Shown piece after piece: positions 8,421 through 16,669 of a DNA stretch of 64,000 bases. Both the position numbers and the translations under genes were made by a program. The notes under the pieces are model-generated. The model saw nothing but the letters and a program-made list of their open reading frames with translations. It was not told the DNA's origin and ran no database searches. The number at the start of each line of letters is the position of its first letter. Within the stretch, counting starts at the first letter, position 1. Source of the DNA: an uncultured Roseicyclus sp. (lineage in GTDB: Bacteria > Pseudomonadota > Alphaproteobacteria > Rhodobacterales > Rhodobacteraceae); NCBI GenBank assembly GCA_947494975.1, contig CANLXA010000002.1, positions 682,001-746,000 on the forward strand, read 5' to 3'.

Positions 8421-8772
8421 AGACGATGACGCCTTCGATGTGCTGATCGCCGAGGCCCGAGCCGATCGGCCCGGCCCCGACCTGATGGCCCGCGTGCTGG
8501 CCGATGCAGCGGAGGTCCAGGCCGCGCAGACCGGGCCGCGCGTCGCCGCGACCGCCCGCCAGTCTTGGCTGGCCGGGGCGTTGGGGGCGGTTGGCGGCTG
8601 GGGCGCCGCGTCGGGTATTGTGGCTGCCGGCGTGATGGGCCTGGCCGTAGGGTTCTACGCGCCCGACGAGATTGATCTGTGGCTTGGGGGCGACACGCTG
8701 AGTTTCGGGGAAACGGGTTATGCGATCACCCCGGATCTTGGCGAATTGTGGACGGAGGGCGACGATGTCTGA
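8407..8772 (+). CDS. Small membrane protein, putative anti-sigma factor
   Basis: 121-residue protein with a charged N-terminal cytoplasmic part (1-50), one membrane segment at about 53-80 rich in Gly and Ala, and a short acidic tail. Sequence alone does not identify a family. Its position immediately after an ECF sigma gene (14-base overlap) and single-pass topology make an anti-sigma role the simplest reading. No ZAS zinc motif (HxxxCxxC) is present. It overlaps the next gene by 8 bases. Confidence 0.7.
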   Translation: MATNRDDDAFDVLIAEARADRPGPDLMARVLADAAEVQAAQTGPRVAATARQSWLAGALGAVGGWGAASGIVAAGVMGLAVGFYAPDEIDLWLGGDTLSFGETGYAITPDLGELWTEGDDV

Positions 8773-9253
8773 AGGGAACGAGACGTCGAGGCGGACTGGT
8801 AGGGCCGTGAAGATCGCGCTGGCGCTGTCGCTGGCGTTGAACCTTGCGATTGTCGGGGTGATCGGCGGCGCCGTTATCGGGCGGGACAGGCATGACGGTG
8901 GGCCACCGGCCCTGCGGACGTTGGGGCTTGGGCCCTTTGTGGTGGCGTTGTCGCGCGATGACCGGGCGGCCCTGCGGGATCGGATCGAAGCGCAAGGCGC
9001 GCCGCTTCGCGAGGAACGCCGTGCCATCGGTGGTGCGTTGCGGGCGGTGCAGGCAGCTCTTCTGACGGATCCGTTTGATCGCGCTGCGGCAGAGGCGGCG
9101 CTGGCCCGGAGCCGGGCCAGCGCTGGCAGCCTTCAGGAGGCCGGGCACACGGCGCTGCTCGATCAGATCGAGGGGATGGATGCCGAGGCCCGCGCGGCCC
9201 TGGCCGAGCGGTTGAACCGCGTCATGCGGCGGCTGGGCGGACCGCGCCGCTGA
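8765..9253 (+). CDS. Periplasmic heavy-metal-sensor-like protein
   Basis: 162-residue protein with an N-terminal signal anchor at about 16-38 and a helical periplasmic domain. The segment LSRDDRAALRDRIEAQ followed by EERRAIGGALRAVQAALLTDPFD is characteristic of the CpxP/CnrX-like heavy-metal-resistance domain. Together with the sigma factor and the small membrane protein it forms a probable envelope-stress or metal-response module. ATG at 8765 sits inside the end of the preceding gene (ATGTCTGA), so translation is probably coupled. Which metal, if any, is unknown. Confidence 0.78.
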   Translation: MSEGNETSRRTGRAVKIALALSLALNLAIVGVIGGAVIGRDRHDGGPPALRTLGLGPFVVALSRDDRAALRDRIEAQGAPLREERRAIGGALRAVQAALLTDPFDRAAAEAALARSRASAGSLQEAGHTALLDQIEGMDAEARAALAERLNRVMRRLGGPRR

Positions 9254-9263
9254 CGAACCCGCC

Positions 9264-10655
9264 TCAGGCCGCGGTCACCGACACCTGGCTGACGCGGTCG
9301 CGGCCATGGGCCTTGGCGCCGTAAAGCGCGGCGTCGGCTTGCCGGATCAGCATATCGGCCTTGGGCGACGGACCCTGATCGCCGGGAAGCGCGAGGCCGA
9401 CGCTGGCCGTGACCTTCACCGGCAGCGTGTCGCGGGCCAGGTTGAACGTCTTGCCCCCCACCGCATTGCGCAGGCGTTCGGCGCAATCGATGGCACCCGC
9501 ATGGTCCGTATCGGACAGGACCACCAGGAATTCCTCGCCCCCGATGCGCGCCAGCAGGTCATTGGCCCGCAATTGCGCGCGGAGCCGGTGGGCCACCTGT
9601 TGCAGGACCTGATCACCGGCGGCGTGGCCGTATTGGTCATTGATCGTCTTGAAGAAATCAAGATCGATCATCATGACCGCAAGATCGGCGCCGTTGCGTT
9701 CGATCATCTGCTCCATCCGATGGAGCGCGTAGCGGCGATTGTGGAGTCCCGTGAGTGGATCGGTAATCGCAGCTTCAAGTCCGGCGCGCACACCCGCACG
9801 CATCCGGTCGGATTGGCGCTTGCGGTCAAGCTGCACACCAATGCGAATGGCAAGTTCCTTGGCATCGAACGGATCGTGCAGCACATCGCTTGCACCCAGA
9901 TCCAGCGCGATGGCAGCCCGTTCGCTATCGCCTTCGGGCAGGATCATCACCGTGGCCGCATGGCGTGTGCCGGGCCGCGAGCGCAGGTCCGACAGCAGGC
10001 GAAGGCCTTCATTGCGTTGCGCCAGATCCGCGGAGATCACGAAGACATCGGGCGCCTCGGACGCGTCCGACGTGGCTTCGGACAGCGCGGTTTCGCGCGG
10101 GATGATGCGCACCTGGGCGCGCAGCCTGTCATCGATGGCGGATTTCCAAAGCACCGCGCCGCGCGGGCCGGGGGCCACAAGCGCGATCTGGCCCGGGCGA
10201 TCCTTGCCCTCGAAGCCCGAGGCGGCTTCCGCGAAGCCGAAGGCCGACACGGTATCGTCGCGCATCTGCAATTCCCGCACACCGTCCTGCGCCCGCAAAA
10301 GCGACCGGACGCGTGCCAGCAGCGTGACCTCTTCCACCGGCTTGGTCAGGAAGTCGTCGGCCCCCGCCTCCAGCCCCTCCATCTTCGCGTCACGGTCCGA
10401 CAGGGCGGTGATCAGCACGACCGGAATGCTGGCTGTGGCCGGGTCCCGCTTGAGGGCGCGGCAGACGTCCAGCCCGCTCATATCGGGCATCATGACGTCG
10501 AGAAGGATAAGGTCGGGCCGCGTCTCCCGGGCCGCGGCAAGAGCGGACGCCCCATTCTCGGCCTGGTCGACCGTGTAGCACGCGGCTGCGAGCTTCACTT
10601 TCATGACGATGCGGTTTGTCGCTACGTCATCTACGACTAGAATTCGCCCCGCCAT
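9264..10655 (-). CDS. pleD: PleD-like response regulator and diguanylate cyclase
   Basis: 463-residue cytosolic enzyme making cyclic di-GMP. Residues 1-120 are a receiver domain with phosphoacceptor Asp53 (LLDVMMP) and Lys near 103 (LTKP). A second receiver-like domain (about 150-285) lacks a clear phosphoacceptor set, as in Caulobacter PleD. The GGDEF domain (about 300-455) has an intact GGEEF active site at 372-376 and an RxxD inhibitory site (RAND, 363-366), so product feedback is expected. I start at the ATG at 10655 (MAGRILVVDD) because the receiver then begins correctly. Divergent from the DUF3572 gene. Confidence 0.93.
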   Translation of the reverse strand: MAGRILVVDDVATNRIVMKVKLAAACYTVDQAENGASALAAARETRPDLILLDVMMPDMSGLDVCRALKRDPATASIPVVLITALSDRDAKMEGLEAGADDFLTKPVEEVTLLARVRSLLRAQDGVRELQMRDDTVSAFGFAEAASGFEGKDRPGQIALVAPGPRGAVLWKSAIDDRLRAQVRIIPRETALSEATSDASEAPDVFVISADLAQRNEGLRLLSDLRSRPGTRHAATVMILPEGDSERAAIALDLGASDVLHDPFDAKELAIRIGVQLDRKRQSDRMRAGVRAGLEAAITDPLTGLHNRRYALHRMEQMIERNGADLAVMMIDLDFFKTINDQYGHAAGDQVLQQVAHRLRAQLRANDLLARIGGEEFLVVLSDTDHAGAIDCAERLRNAVGGKTFNLARDTLPVKVTASVGLALPGDQGPSPKADMLIRQADAALYGAKAHGRDRVSQVSVTAA

Positions 10656-10688
10656 GGGTACCTCATTTCTACCTGTCACCAGACGCTG

Positions 10689-10717
10689 TATATAAGGAGC
10701 ATCAGTAGCTTGACCCA
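10689..10717 (-). promoter_or_regulatory. Candidate pleD promoter
   Basis: On the minus strand TTGGGT, an 18-base spacer and TATATA (10689-10694) precede the pleD start by about 34 bases. The match to a housekeeping promoter is moderate and is a by-eye call. Confidence 0.3.
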
Positions 10718-10767
10718 AATTTGACGGGCATTAGTTAACAAACCCTTTATGGAGAAAGCGAACTAAA

Positions 10768-11049
10768 ATGATGCGGCAAGAATTCGCCGAAGCCCGCGCC
10801 CTGACTCTGTTGGCGTGGCTCGCGGCCAATGACGAATTGCTGCCTGTTTTCATGGGGGCGACGGGGGTTGGTGAAGATGATTTGCGCAACCGGGCCGGAG
10901 AGGCGGATTTCCTTGCGTCAGTCGTTGACTTTTTGTTGATGGATGACCGCTGGGTATTGGAGGCAGCCGAGGACACCGACATTCCCGCCAATGACTTTGC
11001 GCAGATCCGCGCCGTCCTGCCCGGCGGTAACCTGCCGAATTGGACATGA
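10768..11049 (+). CDS. DUF3572 family protein
   Basis: 93-residue protein of the alphaproteobacterial DUF3572 family, recognised from ALTLLAWLAAND, the FLASVVDFLLMDD core and the acidic stretch that follows. It is soluble, helical and of unknown function. Its place beside pleD fits my recollection that DUF3572 genes often neighbour the divK-pleD locus. TGA overlaps the ATG of the next gene (ATGA), so the HAD phosphatase is probably translationally coupled. Confidence 0.83.
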   Translation: MMRQEFAEARALTLLAWLAANDELLPVFMGATGVGEDDLRNRAGEADFLASVVDFLLMDDRWVLEAAEDTDIPANDFAQIRAVLPGGNLPNWT

Positions 11050-11762
11050 GCATGGTGCGTCGGGATGTTGCGGGTATCCTGTTCGACAAGGATGGCGTGC
11101 TTTTCGATTTTCAAGGCACATGGGGGCGTTGGGTGGTGGATATCATCGCTCATTTTGCCGCCGGTGACGGGGCGCTGGCGACTCGATTGGCCGATGCGTT
11201 GGACGTTGATCTGACCACCGGGCTGGTGCGCCGGGGCAGTTTCATGATCGCGGGCACTGCAGACGAAGTGGCCGATGCGTTTACATCGGTTCTGAACCAC
11301 CGTGATCCGCGTGACGTGATCCGCGTGCTGGAAGAGACGGCGGAGCGCGTGCCGCTGGTCCCCGCCGTGGCTTTGCGCCCGACGTTCATGGATCTGCGGG
11401 CGCGCGGGCTGAAGATCGGGTTGGCCACCAATGATCTGGAGGCCGCTGCCCGCGCCCATCTGAGCACAGCGGGTGTCTTGGATTGCTTCGACTTCATCGC
11501 CGGGGCGGATAGCGGGCATGGCGCGAAACCGGCACCGGGGATGTGCAACGCCTTTGCCTCGGCCATGGCCCTCCCGTCCGAGCGGCTGGTGATGGTGGGC
11601 GACGCGACCCACGATATGCATGCTGGCCGCGCCGCGGGGTTTACCTGTGTGGCGGTGCTGACGGGTGTGGCCCATGCGAAGGATCTTGCCCCCCATGCCG
11701 ATGCCGTCTTGCGGGATATCGCAGCACTGCCCGATTGGCTGGATCGGCCTGCCGGGGCCTGA
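11046..11762 (+). CDS. HAD-family phosphatase, Gph-like
   Basis: Haloacid-dehalogenase superfamily hydrolase of 238 residues. Motif I is ILFDKDGVLFD (Asp14, Asp16). Motif II is near LATNDLE, the motif III lysine is in GAKPAPG, and motif IV is VMVGDATHDM. The cap domain inserted after motif I places it with phosphoglycolate-phosphatase-like subfamily I enzymes, although the exact substrate is not clear. Start is the ATG overlapping the DUF3572 stop. A nested hairpin follows the stop codon. Confidence 0.87.
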   Translation: MSMVRRDVAGILFDKDGVLFDFQGTWGRWVVDIIAHFAAGDGALATRLADALDVDLTTGLVRRGSFMIAGTADEVADAFTSVLNHRDPRDVIRVLEETAERVPLVPAVALRPTFMDLRARGLKIGLATNDLEAAARAHLSTAGVLDCFDFIAGADSGHGAKPAPGMCNAFASAMALPSERLVMVGDATHDMHAGRAAGFTCVAVLTGVAHAKDLAPHADAVLRDIAALPDWLDRPAGA

Positions 11763-11774
11763 CAACAGGGTGAT

Positions 11775-11820
11775 CCCCAAATGCGACGCTCCGGCGTCGC
11801 ATTCCGGCACCCTTTTGGGG
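11775..11820. terminator. Nested stem-loop after HAD gene
   Basis: A perfect 9-base stem, ATGCGACGC (11781-11789) with GCGTCGCAT (11794-11802) around a TCCG loop, sits inside an outer pairing of CCCCAA (11775-11780) with TTGGGG (11815-11820). There is no downstream T-run, so it may stabilise the mRNA end rather than terminate on its own. Confidence 0.5.
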
Positions 11821-11885
11821 CCGCGGGTGGGCGAGGGTAAAGGCCAGCTACCCATTGCCCAATTTGCCAAAAGGCCCACGCTGCC

Positions 11886-13493
11886 ATGACAGATTCCGCC
11901 CCCGACACGACCGCCGAGACCGCACCGGAGTCGACCACCCCCGCCGCGTCCCCCCGCAGGCGCCGTGCTGGAGGACGCGCGGCCACCACGGCACGCGCGT
12001 CGGCCCACGCCATCGAGCAAACGCCGTGGCGCCTGCCGGTCAACAATGACCGCCCGACCGAACCGTTGGACGAGGAGGGCGTGCAAGCGCTTCACCGCGG
12101 TGCGATGCGCATTCTGTCGGAGATCGGGATCGAGTTCCTGAATGACGAGGCGATTGGCCACCTGAAAGAGGCGGGCTGCAGGGTGGAGGGACCGAACGTG
12201 TTCTTCGACCCGGCCTTCGTGGAAGAGATGGTCGCGCGCGCGCCTGCGACGTTCACCATCACCCCGCGCAACCCCGACAGACAGCTGATCCTGGGCGAAA
12301 AATACATGCTGTTCGGCAATGTCTCTTCGCCGCCCAACGCGTGGGACCTGGAGCGCGGCAAGCGGCCGGGTGACATGGAAACCTATGTCGAATTCATCAA
12401 GCTGACGCAGTATTTCAACTGCATCCACTTCGCGGGTGGCTACCCGGTGGAGCCGATCGATATTCACCCCTCCATCCGCCATCTCGACTGCCTGTTCGAA
12501 AAACTGACGCTGACCGACAAGGTGGCCCATGCCTATTCGCTCGGGGCCGAGCGGGTGGACGACGTGATGGAGATGGTGCGGATCGCCGGTGGTCTGAGCC
12601 ATGAGGAATTCGAGGCCAGCCCCCGGATGTACACCAACATCAATTCGGTCAGCCCGCTGAAGCACGATTTCCCGATGCTGGACGGAGCGATGCGTCTGGC
12701 GCGGCGGGGGCAGCCTGTCGTGGTGACGCCGTTCACACTCGCGGGCGCAATGGCGCCGGTGACGCTGTCGGGCGCCGTGGCGCTGTCGATTGCGGAGGGG
12801 TTGGCCGCGATCGCGCTTTTGCAATGGATCGCCCCGGGCTGCCCGGTGGCGATCGGCACGTTCACCTCCAACGTGGACATGAAATCCGGCGCGCCCGCCT
12901 TCGGTACACCGGAATACATGCGCGCCACCCAGATGACAGGCCAGATGGCACGGCTTTATGGCCTACCGATGCGCGCCTCGGGCGTATGTGCCGCCAATGT
13001 GCCCGATGGTCAGGCGATGTGGGAGACCTCCAATTCGCTCTGGTCCGGCGTGCAGGCGGGGGCCAACATGATCTACCACGCCGCCGGTTGGCTGGAGGGG
13101 GGGCTTATCGCAAGCCCCGAGAAATTCGTCATGGATTGCGAGGTGCTCCAGCAGATCCAGCGGTATTTCGAGCCGCAGATTCTGGGTGTGTCAGACGACG
13201 ATCTGGCCATCGATGCGATCAGGGAGGTCGGCCCAGGCGGACATTTCTTTGGCTGCCAGCACACCCAGGACCGCTACCAGGACGCGTTCTATGGCCCGTT
13301 TCTGTCGGATTGGCGGAACTTTGAATCGTGGCGTCTGGATGGTGCGGTGTGGACCGCGGAGCGTGCCCACAAGACCTATAAGTCGATCCTGGCGGAGTTC
13401 GAAGCGCCACCCATGGATGCGGCCATTCGTGACGAGTTGGCCGACTTCGTGGCGCGCCGAAAGGCCGAAGGCGGCGCACCTACGGATTTCTGA
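11886..13493 (+). CDS. MttB/MtgB-family methyltransferase homologue
   Basis: 535-residue member of the trimethylamine methyltransferase family (COG5598). The N-terminal 45 residues are low-complexity and charged. The remainder has the family's barrel pattern, with ALHRGAMRILSEIGIEF near 60 and a C-terminal HFFGCQHTQDRY near 455. It is read through without an in-frame amber codon, so it belongs to the non-pyrrolysine group, whose characterised members demethylate glycine betaine and related quaternary amines using a corrinoid partner protein. No corrinoid protein, MtgA-type enzyme or reactivase lies in the window. Substrate is therefore inference. It stands alone between a hairpin and the H-NOX-like gene. 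Confidence 0.85.
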   Translation: MTDSAPDTTAETAPESTTPAASPRRRRAGGRAATTARASAHAIEQTPWRLPVNNDRPTEPLDEEGVQALHRGAMRILSEIGIEFLNDEAIGHLKEAGCRVEGPNVFFDPAFVEEMVARAPATFTITPRNPDRQLILGEKYMLFGNVSSPPNAWDLERGKRPGDMETYVEFIKLTQYFNCIHFAGGYPVEPIDIHPSIRHLDCLFEKLTLTDKVAHAYSLGAERVDDVMEMVRIAGGLSHEEFEASPRMYTNINSVSPLKHDFPMLDGAMRLARRGQPVVVTPFTLAGAMAPVTLSGAVALSIAEGLAAIALLQWIAPGCPVAIGTFTSNVDMKSGAPAFGTPEYMRATQMTGQMARLYGLPMRASGVCAANVPDGQAMWETSNSLWSGVQAGANMIYHAAGWLEGGLIASPEKFVMDCEVLQQIQRYFEPQILGVSDDDLAIDAIREVGPGGHFFGCQHTQDRYQDAFYGPFLSDWRNFESWRLDGAVWTAERAHKTYKSILAEFEAPPMDAAIRDELADFVARRKAEGGAPTDF

Positions 13494-13594
13494 GCCGTAA
13501 ATCCGCTTGGCGGACAAGGGTTTGTTTACATATTTTCCGTAGCGTCCGCTTTGACGGCGCGTCATGCGCATTCGAGGTGAGGGACGGACCGGCA

Positions 13595-14182
13595 ATGCAC
13601 GGTATGATCAATCGCGCGCTGCAGAGTTTTCTGGTGGCGACCTATGGCAATGATGTCTGGGTCGAGGTCCGCAACCTGGCCAAATTGCCGTTCGACGATT
13701 TCGAATCGATGCTGACCTACGATGATGCGCACACGATGGATTGCTTCACGGCGGCGTGTCAGACGATGCACCAATCACCCATCGCGCTTTTGGAGGATCT
13801 GGGCACGTTCCTGATTACCCATCCGCCGCTGGATCCGCTGCGGCGGTTGTTGCGGTTCGGCGGCGCCAGTTTTCAGGATTTCATCCTGTCCCTGGATGAA
13901 TTGGCCGATCGGGGGCGGATGGCCATGCCCGCCATCGAAATGCCCGAGATCGAAGTTACCGAACTGGGTGCCAATACCTATCGGCTCGGTGCGCATTGGA
14001 AACTGCCGGGCATTGGCCCGATTCTGTTCGGCGCGCTCAGGGCGATGGCAGACGATTACGGAAGCCTCGCCACGCTCAAACTGGCCGGCGTGCGCGACGG
14101 CGCGGAATGCGTCGAGATCGAGGTTCACGATACCCGCCACGCCGAAGGGCGCAGCTTTCAGCTCGCGGAAATGACATCATGA
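13595..14182 (+). CDS. H-NOX-like protein lacking haem-ligand residues
   Basis: 195-residue protein with the H-NOX (haem NO-binding) fold signature: MHGMINRALQSFL at the N terminus, YGNDVW at 17-22, and the LLRFGGASFQDFILSLDEL helix leading to MPEIEV. In canonical H-NOX proteins the proximal histidine follows that helix (D-x-x-H); here the aligned residue is Ala104 (codon GCC at 13904-13906). The YxSxR haem-propionate motif is also missing; the aligned stretch around 129-134 is YRLGAH. I therefore doubt that it binds haem. Its stop overlaps the start of the GGDEF gene (ATGA), so the two proteins are made together. Start ATG 13595 matches the family N terminus. Confidence 0.82.
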   Translation: MHGMINRALQSFLVATYGNDVWVEVRNLAKLPFDDFESMLTYDDAHTMDCFTAACQTMHQSPIALLEDLGTFLITHPPLDPLRRLLRFGGASFQDFILSLDELADRGRMAMPAIEMPEIEVTELGANTYRLGAHWKLPGIGPILFGALRAMADDYGSLATLKLAGVRDGAECVEIEVHDTRHAEGRSFQLAEMTS

Positions 14183-15198
14183 CGATCCATTCGCCGCCGC
14201 CGACGCGGCCCGAGCTTCGGTTGCCGATCGCCGTTCTCGATCGGCTTATGCCCATGCATCTGTCGATCGATCCGCGGGGGCAGATCCGCCATGCCGGGCC
14301 GACGATCCGTAAGATGCTCGGTTGGGACGGATCGGGGCCCCCCTCGATCTTCGAGCATGTGGAGATCCGTCGCCCCCAGGGTGTCGATGATGTAAAGGCC
14401 TTGATGCAACAGGCGGGATCCCGTCTGTCGCTGGCTTTGAAAACGGCGCCGGATCTGCAGTTGCGCGGGGTCCTCCTTCCGGTCGAAGATGGGGGCGGCG
14501 CGATCATTGATATCTCGCTTGGCCTTTACTTCGCGCGGGCCGTCGCCGAATTCTCGTTGACGCTGCACGATTTTTCGCCGTGTGATCAAACGGTTGAACT
14601 CCTTTATCTGCACGAGGCCAATACCTCCACGACCCGGCTTTCGACGCGTCTGTCCGAGCGGTTGCAATCGGCCCACGCAGCGGCGCAATACCAGGCACGC
14701 ACCGATGTCTTGACCGGGCTGTCGAACCGGCGGGCCATGGACGATGAACTGGAACGGCTCCTGTCCGACAAGAACCAGGATTTCACGCTGCTTCACCTTG
14801 ATCTCGATCTCTTCAAGGAGGTCAACGACACCCATGGCCATGCGGCGGGCGACGCGGTGTTGATGAATGTCGGTGCCATCTTGTCGCGCGAATTGCGCCG
14901 AAACGATTTTCCAGCCCGGATTGGGGGGGACGAATTCCTTGTCCTGTTGCGACCGACGGTTGGGGAGGAGGTGGCCGGTCGCATCGCGCAGCGCCTCATT
15001 CAACGGATCGAGGCGCCCCTTGCCTTCGAAGGAATTGAATGCGCGGTGTCGGCCAGCATCGGCATCGTGATGACCACACGATATTCGCAACGTCCGACGA
15101 TGAATGAGCTGATGGCCGATGCGGATGCCGCGCTCTATCGGGCCAAGCATGCGGGCCGGGGGCGATACGTGGTTCACAGCCAGGCGGGCCTTCACTAG
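14179..15198 (+). CDS. Diguanylate cyclase with H-NOX-associated domain
   Basis: 339-residue cytosolic protein. Residues about 15-130 resemble the H-NOX-associated PAS-like (HNOBA) domain, with VLDRLMPMHLSID and the RGQIRHAGPTI stretch. A coiled-coil-like helix at about 150-175 leads to a GGDEF domain with intact active site GGDEF (249-253) and an RxxD inhibitory site (RRND, 240-243). It should synthesise cyclic di-GMP and be regulated by the H-NOX-like protein encoded immediately upstream with a 4-base overlap. NO-responsive H-NOX/diguanylate cyclase pairs are known, to my recollection including Dinoroseobacter shibae. Confidence 0.9.
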   Translation: MTIHSPPPTRPELRLPIAVLDRLMPMHLSIDPRGQIRHAGPTIRKMLGWDGSGPPSIFEHVEIRRPQGVDDVKALMQQAGSRLSLALKTAPDLQLRGVLLPVEDGGGAIIDISLGLYFARAVAEFSLTLHDFSPCDQTVELLYLHEANTSTTRLSTRLSERLQSAHAAAQYQARTDVLTGLSNRRAMDDELERLLSDKNQDFTLLHLDLDLFKEVNDTHGHAAGDAVLMNVGAILSRELRRNDFPARIGGDEFLVLLRPTVGEEVAGRIAQRLIQRIEAPLAFEGIECAVSASIGIVMTTRYSQRPTMNELMADADAALYRAKHAGRGRYVVHSQAGLH

Positions 15199-15270
15199 AG
15201 CGCGTTGCGCTGTGCGATGGTGTGTTGGGCCCTATGTAGCGCCGTGAGCGCCGCAACCAGACCCAGAGCC

Positions 15271-16605
15271 ATGACCGATCCGATCTCCTCTCACGATGCG
15301 CCGTCCCGCGCCGTGCCGACCGGCCGCCTCGCGCGGTTCACGCGGTTGGGTGGCTTGGCGACGGGTCTAGCCGGGCGAGCGGCGGCAGGCCGGGCTCGGG
15401 CGGCGATCCTCGGGGAACCCGCGGATATGGCGGCAATCCTGCTGACGCCCGGCAATATCTCCCGCATCGCCAACCGGTTGGCGGAACTGCGTGGGGCGGC
15501 GATGAAGCTTGGCCAGCTTCTGTCGATGGAAACGGGCGACGTGCTGCCTCCGGAACTGGCACAGATCCTCGGGCGCCTGCGCGCGGATGCGGATGCGATG
15601 CCGCCGCAGCAACTCAAGACCGTCCTGTCGACGTCCTACGGCCCGGAGTTCCGCAAGCAATTCAAAGGCTTCGATACGCGCCCGATAGCTGCGGCCTCGA
15701 TCGGACAGGTGCATCGTGCGCAATCCAGGGATGGCATGCGGCTCGCTTTGAAAGTGCAATATCCCGGCGTGCGCGCCTCCATCGACAGTGATCTGGACAA
15801 TGCGGCCGGGTTGATCAGATGGTCGGGTCTCTGGCCCGCTGAGTTGGATATTGCTCCGCTGATGGCCGAGGCGCGCCGACAACTTCATGAGGAGGCCGAT
15901 TATGGGCGCGAGGGCCGATACCTAGCAAGGTTTGGTGCGCTGTTGGCCGATGATCCCCGGTTTGTCGTGCCCATCCACCGCGAAGACCTGTCGACGCCGG
16001 ACGTCTTGGCGATGTCGTTTGAGCCCTCCGCCCCGATCGAGGCCCTCGCCCAGGCGGATGCGGCAATTCGCGACCGTGCCGTCAGCGCGCTGATCGAACT
16101 GTGCTTGCACGAATTGTTCGAGTTTCGCGTGATGCAGACGGATCCCAATTTTGCCAATTACCGGTGGCGCGCGGAAACAGGGCAGATCGTCTTGCTGGAT
16201 TTCGGCGCATCGCGAGAGATACCGGCCCGTCTTGCTGATCAGCACCTCCACCTGCTGCGCGCTGGTCTGGCCGGAGATCAGGGCGATATCTACACGGCGC
16301 TGGAGGAGATCGGGTTTATCAAGCCCGGCCTGTCACCGGCGCATCGCCAAGCCATTCTGGACATGGCCGATATGGGCCTTGCGGCCTTGCGCGGACCGGA
16401 TTCCTTCGACTTTGCGACGAACCGTCTTGCCGACGACCTCCGCGCGCGCGGTCAGGTGATCGGGCAGGAGCGCGATCTGTGGCACATCCCGCCCGCCGAT
16501 ACCCTGTTTTTGCAGCGCAAGATCGGTGGGCTTTATCTGTTGGCTACACGTTTGGGCGCGACGGTCGATATTCCCGCGCTCGCGCGTCGCTTTGCCGACG
16601 GTTAG
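15271..16605 (+). CDS. ABC1/UbiB-family atypical kinase
   Basis: 444-residue protein of the ABC1/ADCK/UbiB family, implicated in ubiquinone biosynthesis in other organisms. The KxGQ motif is KLGQ at 79-82, the alanine-rich loop is AAASIGQVHRA near 144, the invariant lysine is in LALKVQYPG, and the metal-binding region is LLDFGAS near 308. QTDPNFANY replaces the family's usual HADPHPGN; two His positions differ (here Thr and Asn), although the Asp and second Asn remain. There is no obvious C-terminal membrane pair. I chose the ATG at 15271; a GTG at 15244 is also possible. The gene lies alone between the cyclase and an aminotransferase. Confidence 0.85.
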   Translation: MTDPISSHDAPSRAVPTGRLARFTRLGGLATGLAGRAAAGRARAAILGEPADMAAILLTPGNISRIANRLAELRGAAMKLGQLLSMETGDVLPPELAQILGRLRADADAMPPQQLKTVLSTSYGPEFRKQFKGFDTRPIAAASIGQVHRAQSRDGMRLALKVQYPGVRASIDSDLDNAAGLIRWSGLWPAELDIAPLMAEARRQLHEEADYGREGRYLARFGALLADDPRFVVPIHREDLSTPDVLAMSFEPSAPIEALAQADAAIRDRAVSALIELCLHELFEFRVMQTDPNFANYRWRAETGQIVLLDFGASREIPARLADQHLHLLRAGLAGDQGDIYTALEEIGFIKPGLSPAHRQAILDMADMGLAALRGPDSFDFATNRLADDLRARGQVIGQERDLWHIPPADTLFLQRKIGGLYLLATRLGATVDIPALARRFADG

Positions 16606-16669
16606 ATCGGGGCGAGACATTTGGCGTGGCCCGTGGCAGCGTCGGGGAAATTGCTGCCCGAGGGACAAG

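Noticed and set aside
9600-10300. Second receiver domain of PleD lacking a phosphoacceptor as an oddity
   Set aside because: An adaptor-like second receiver is normal for PleD proteins, so it is not reported as a finding.
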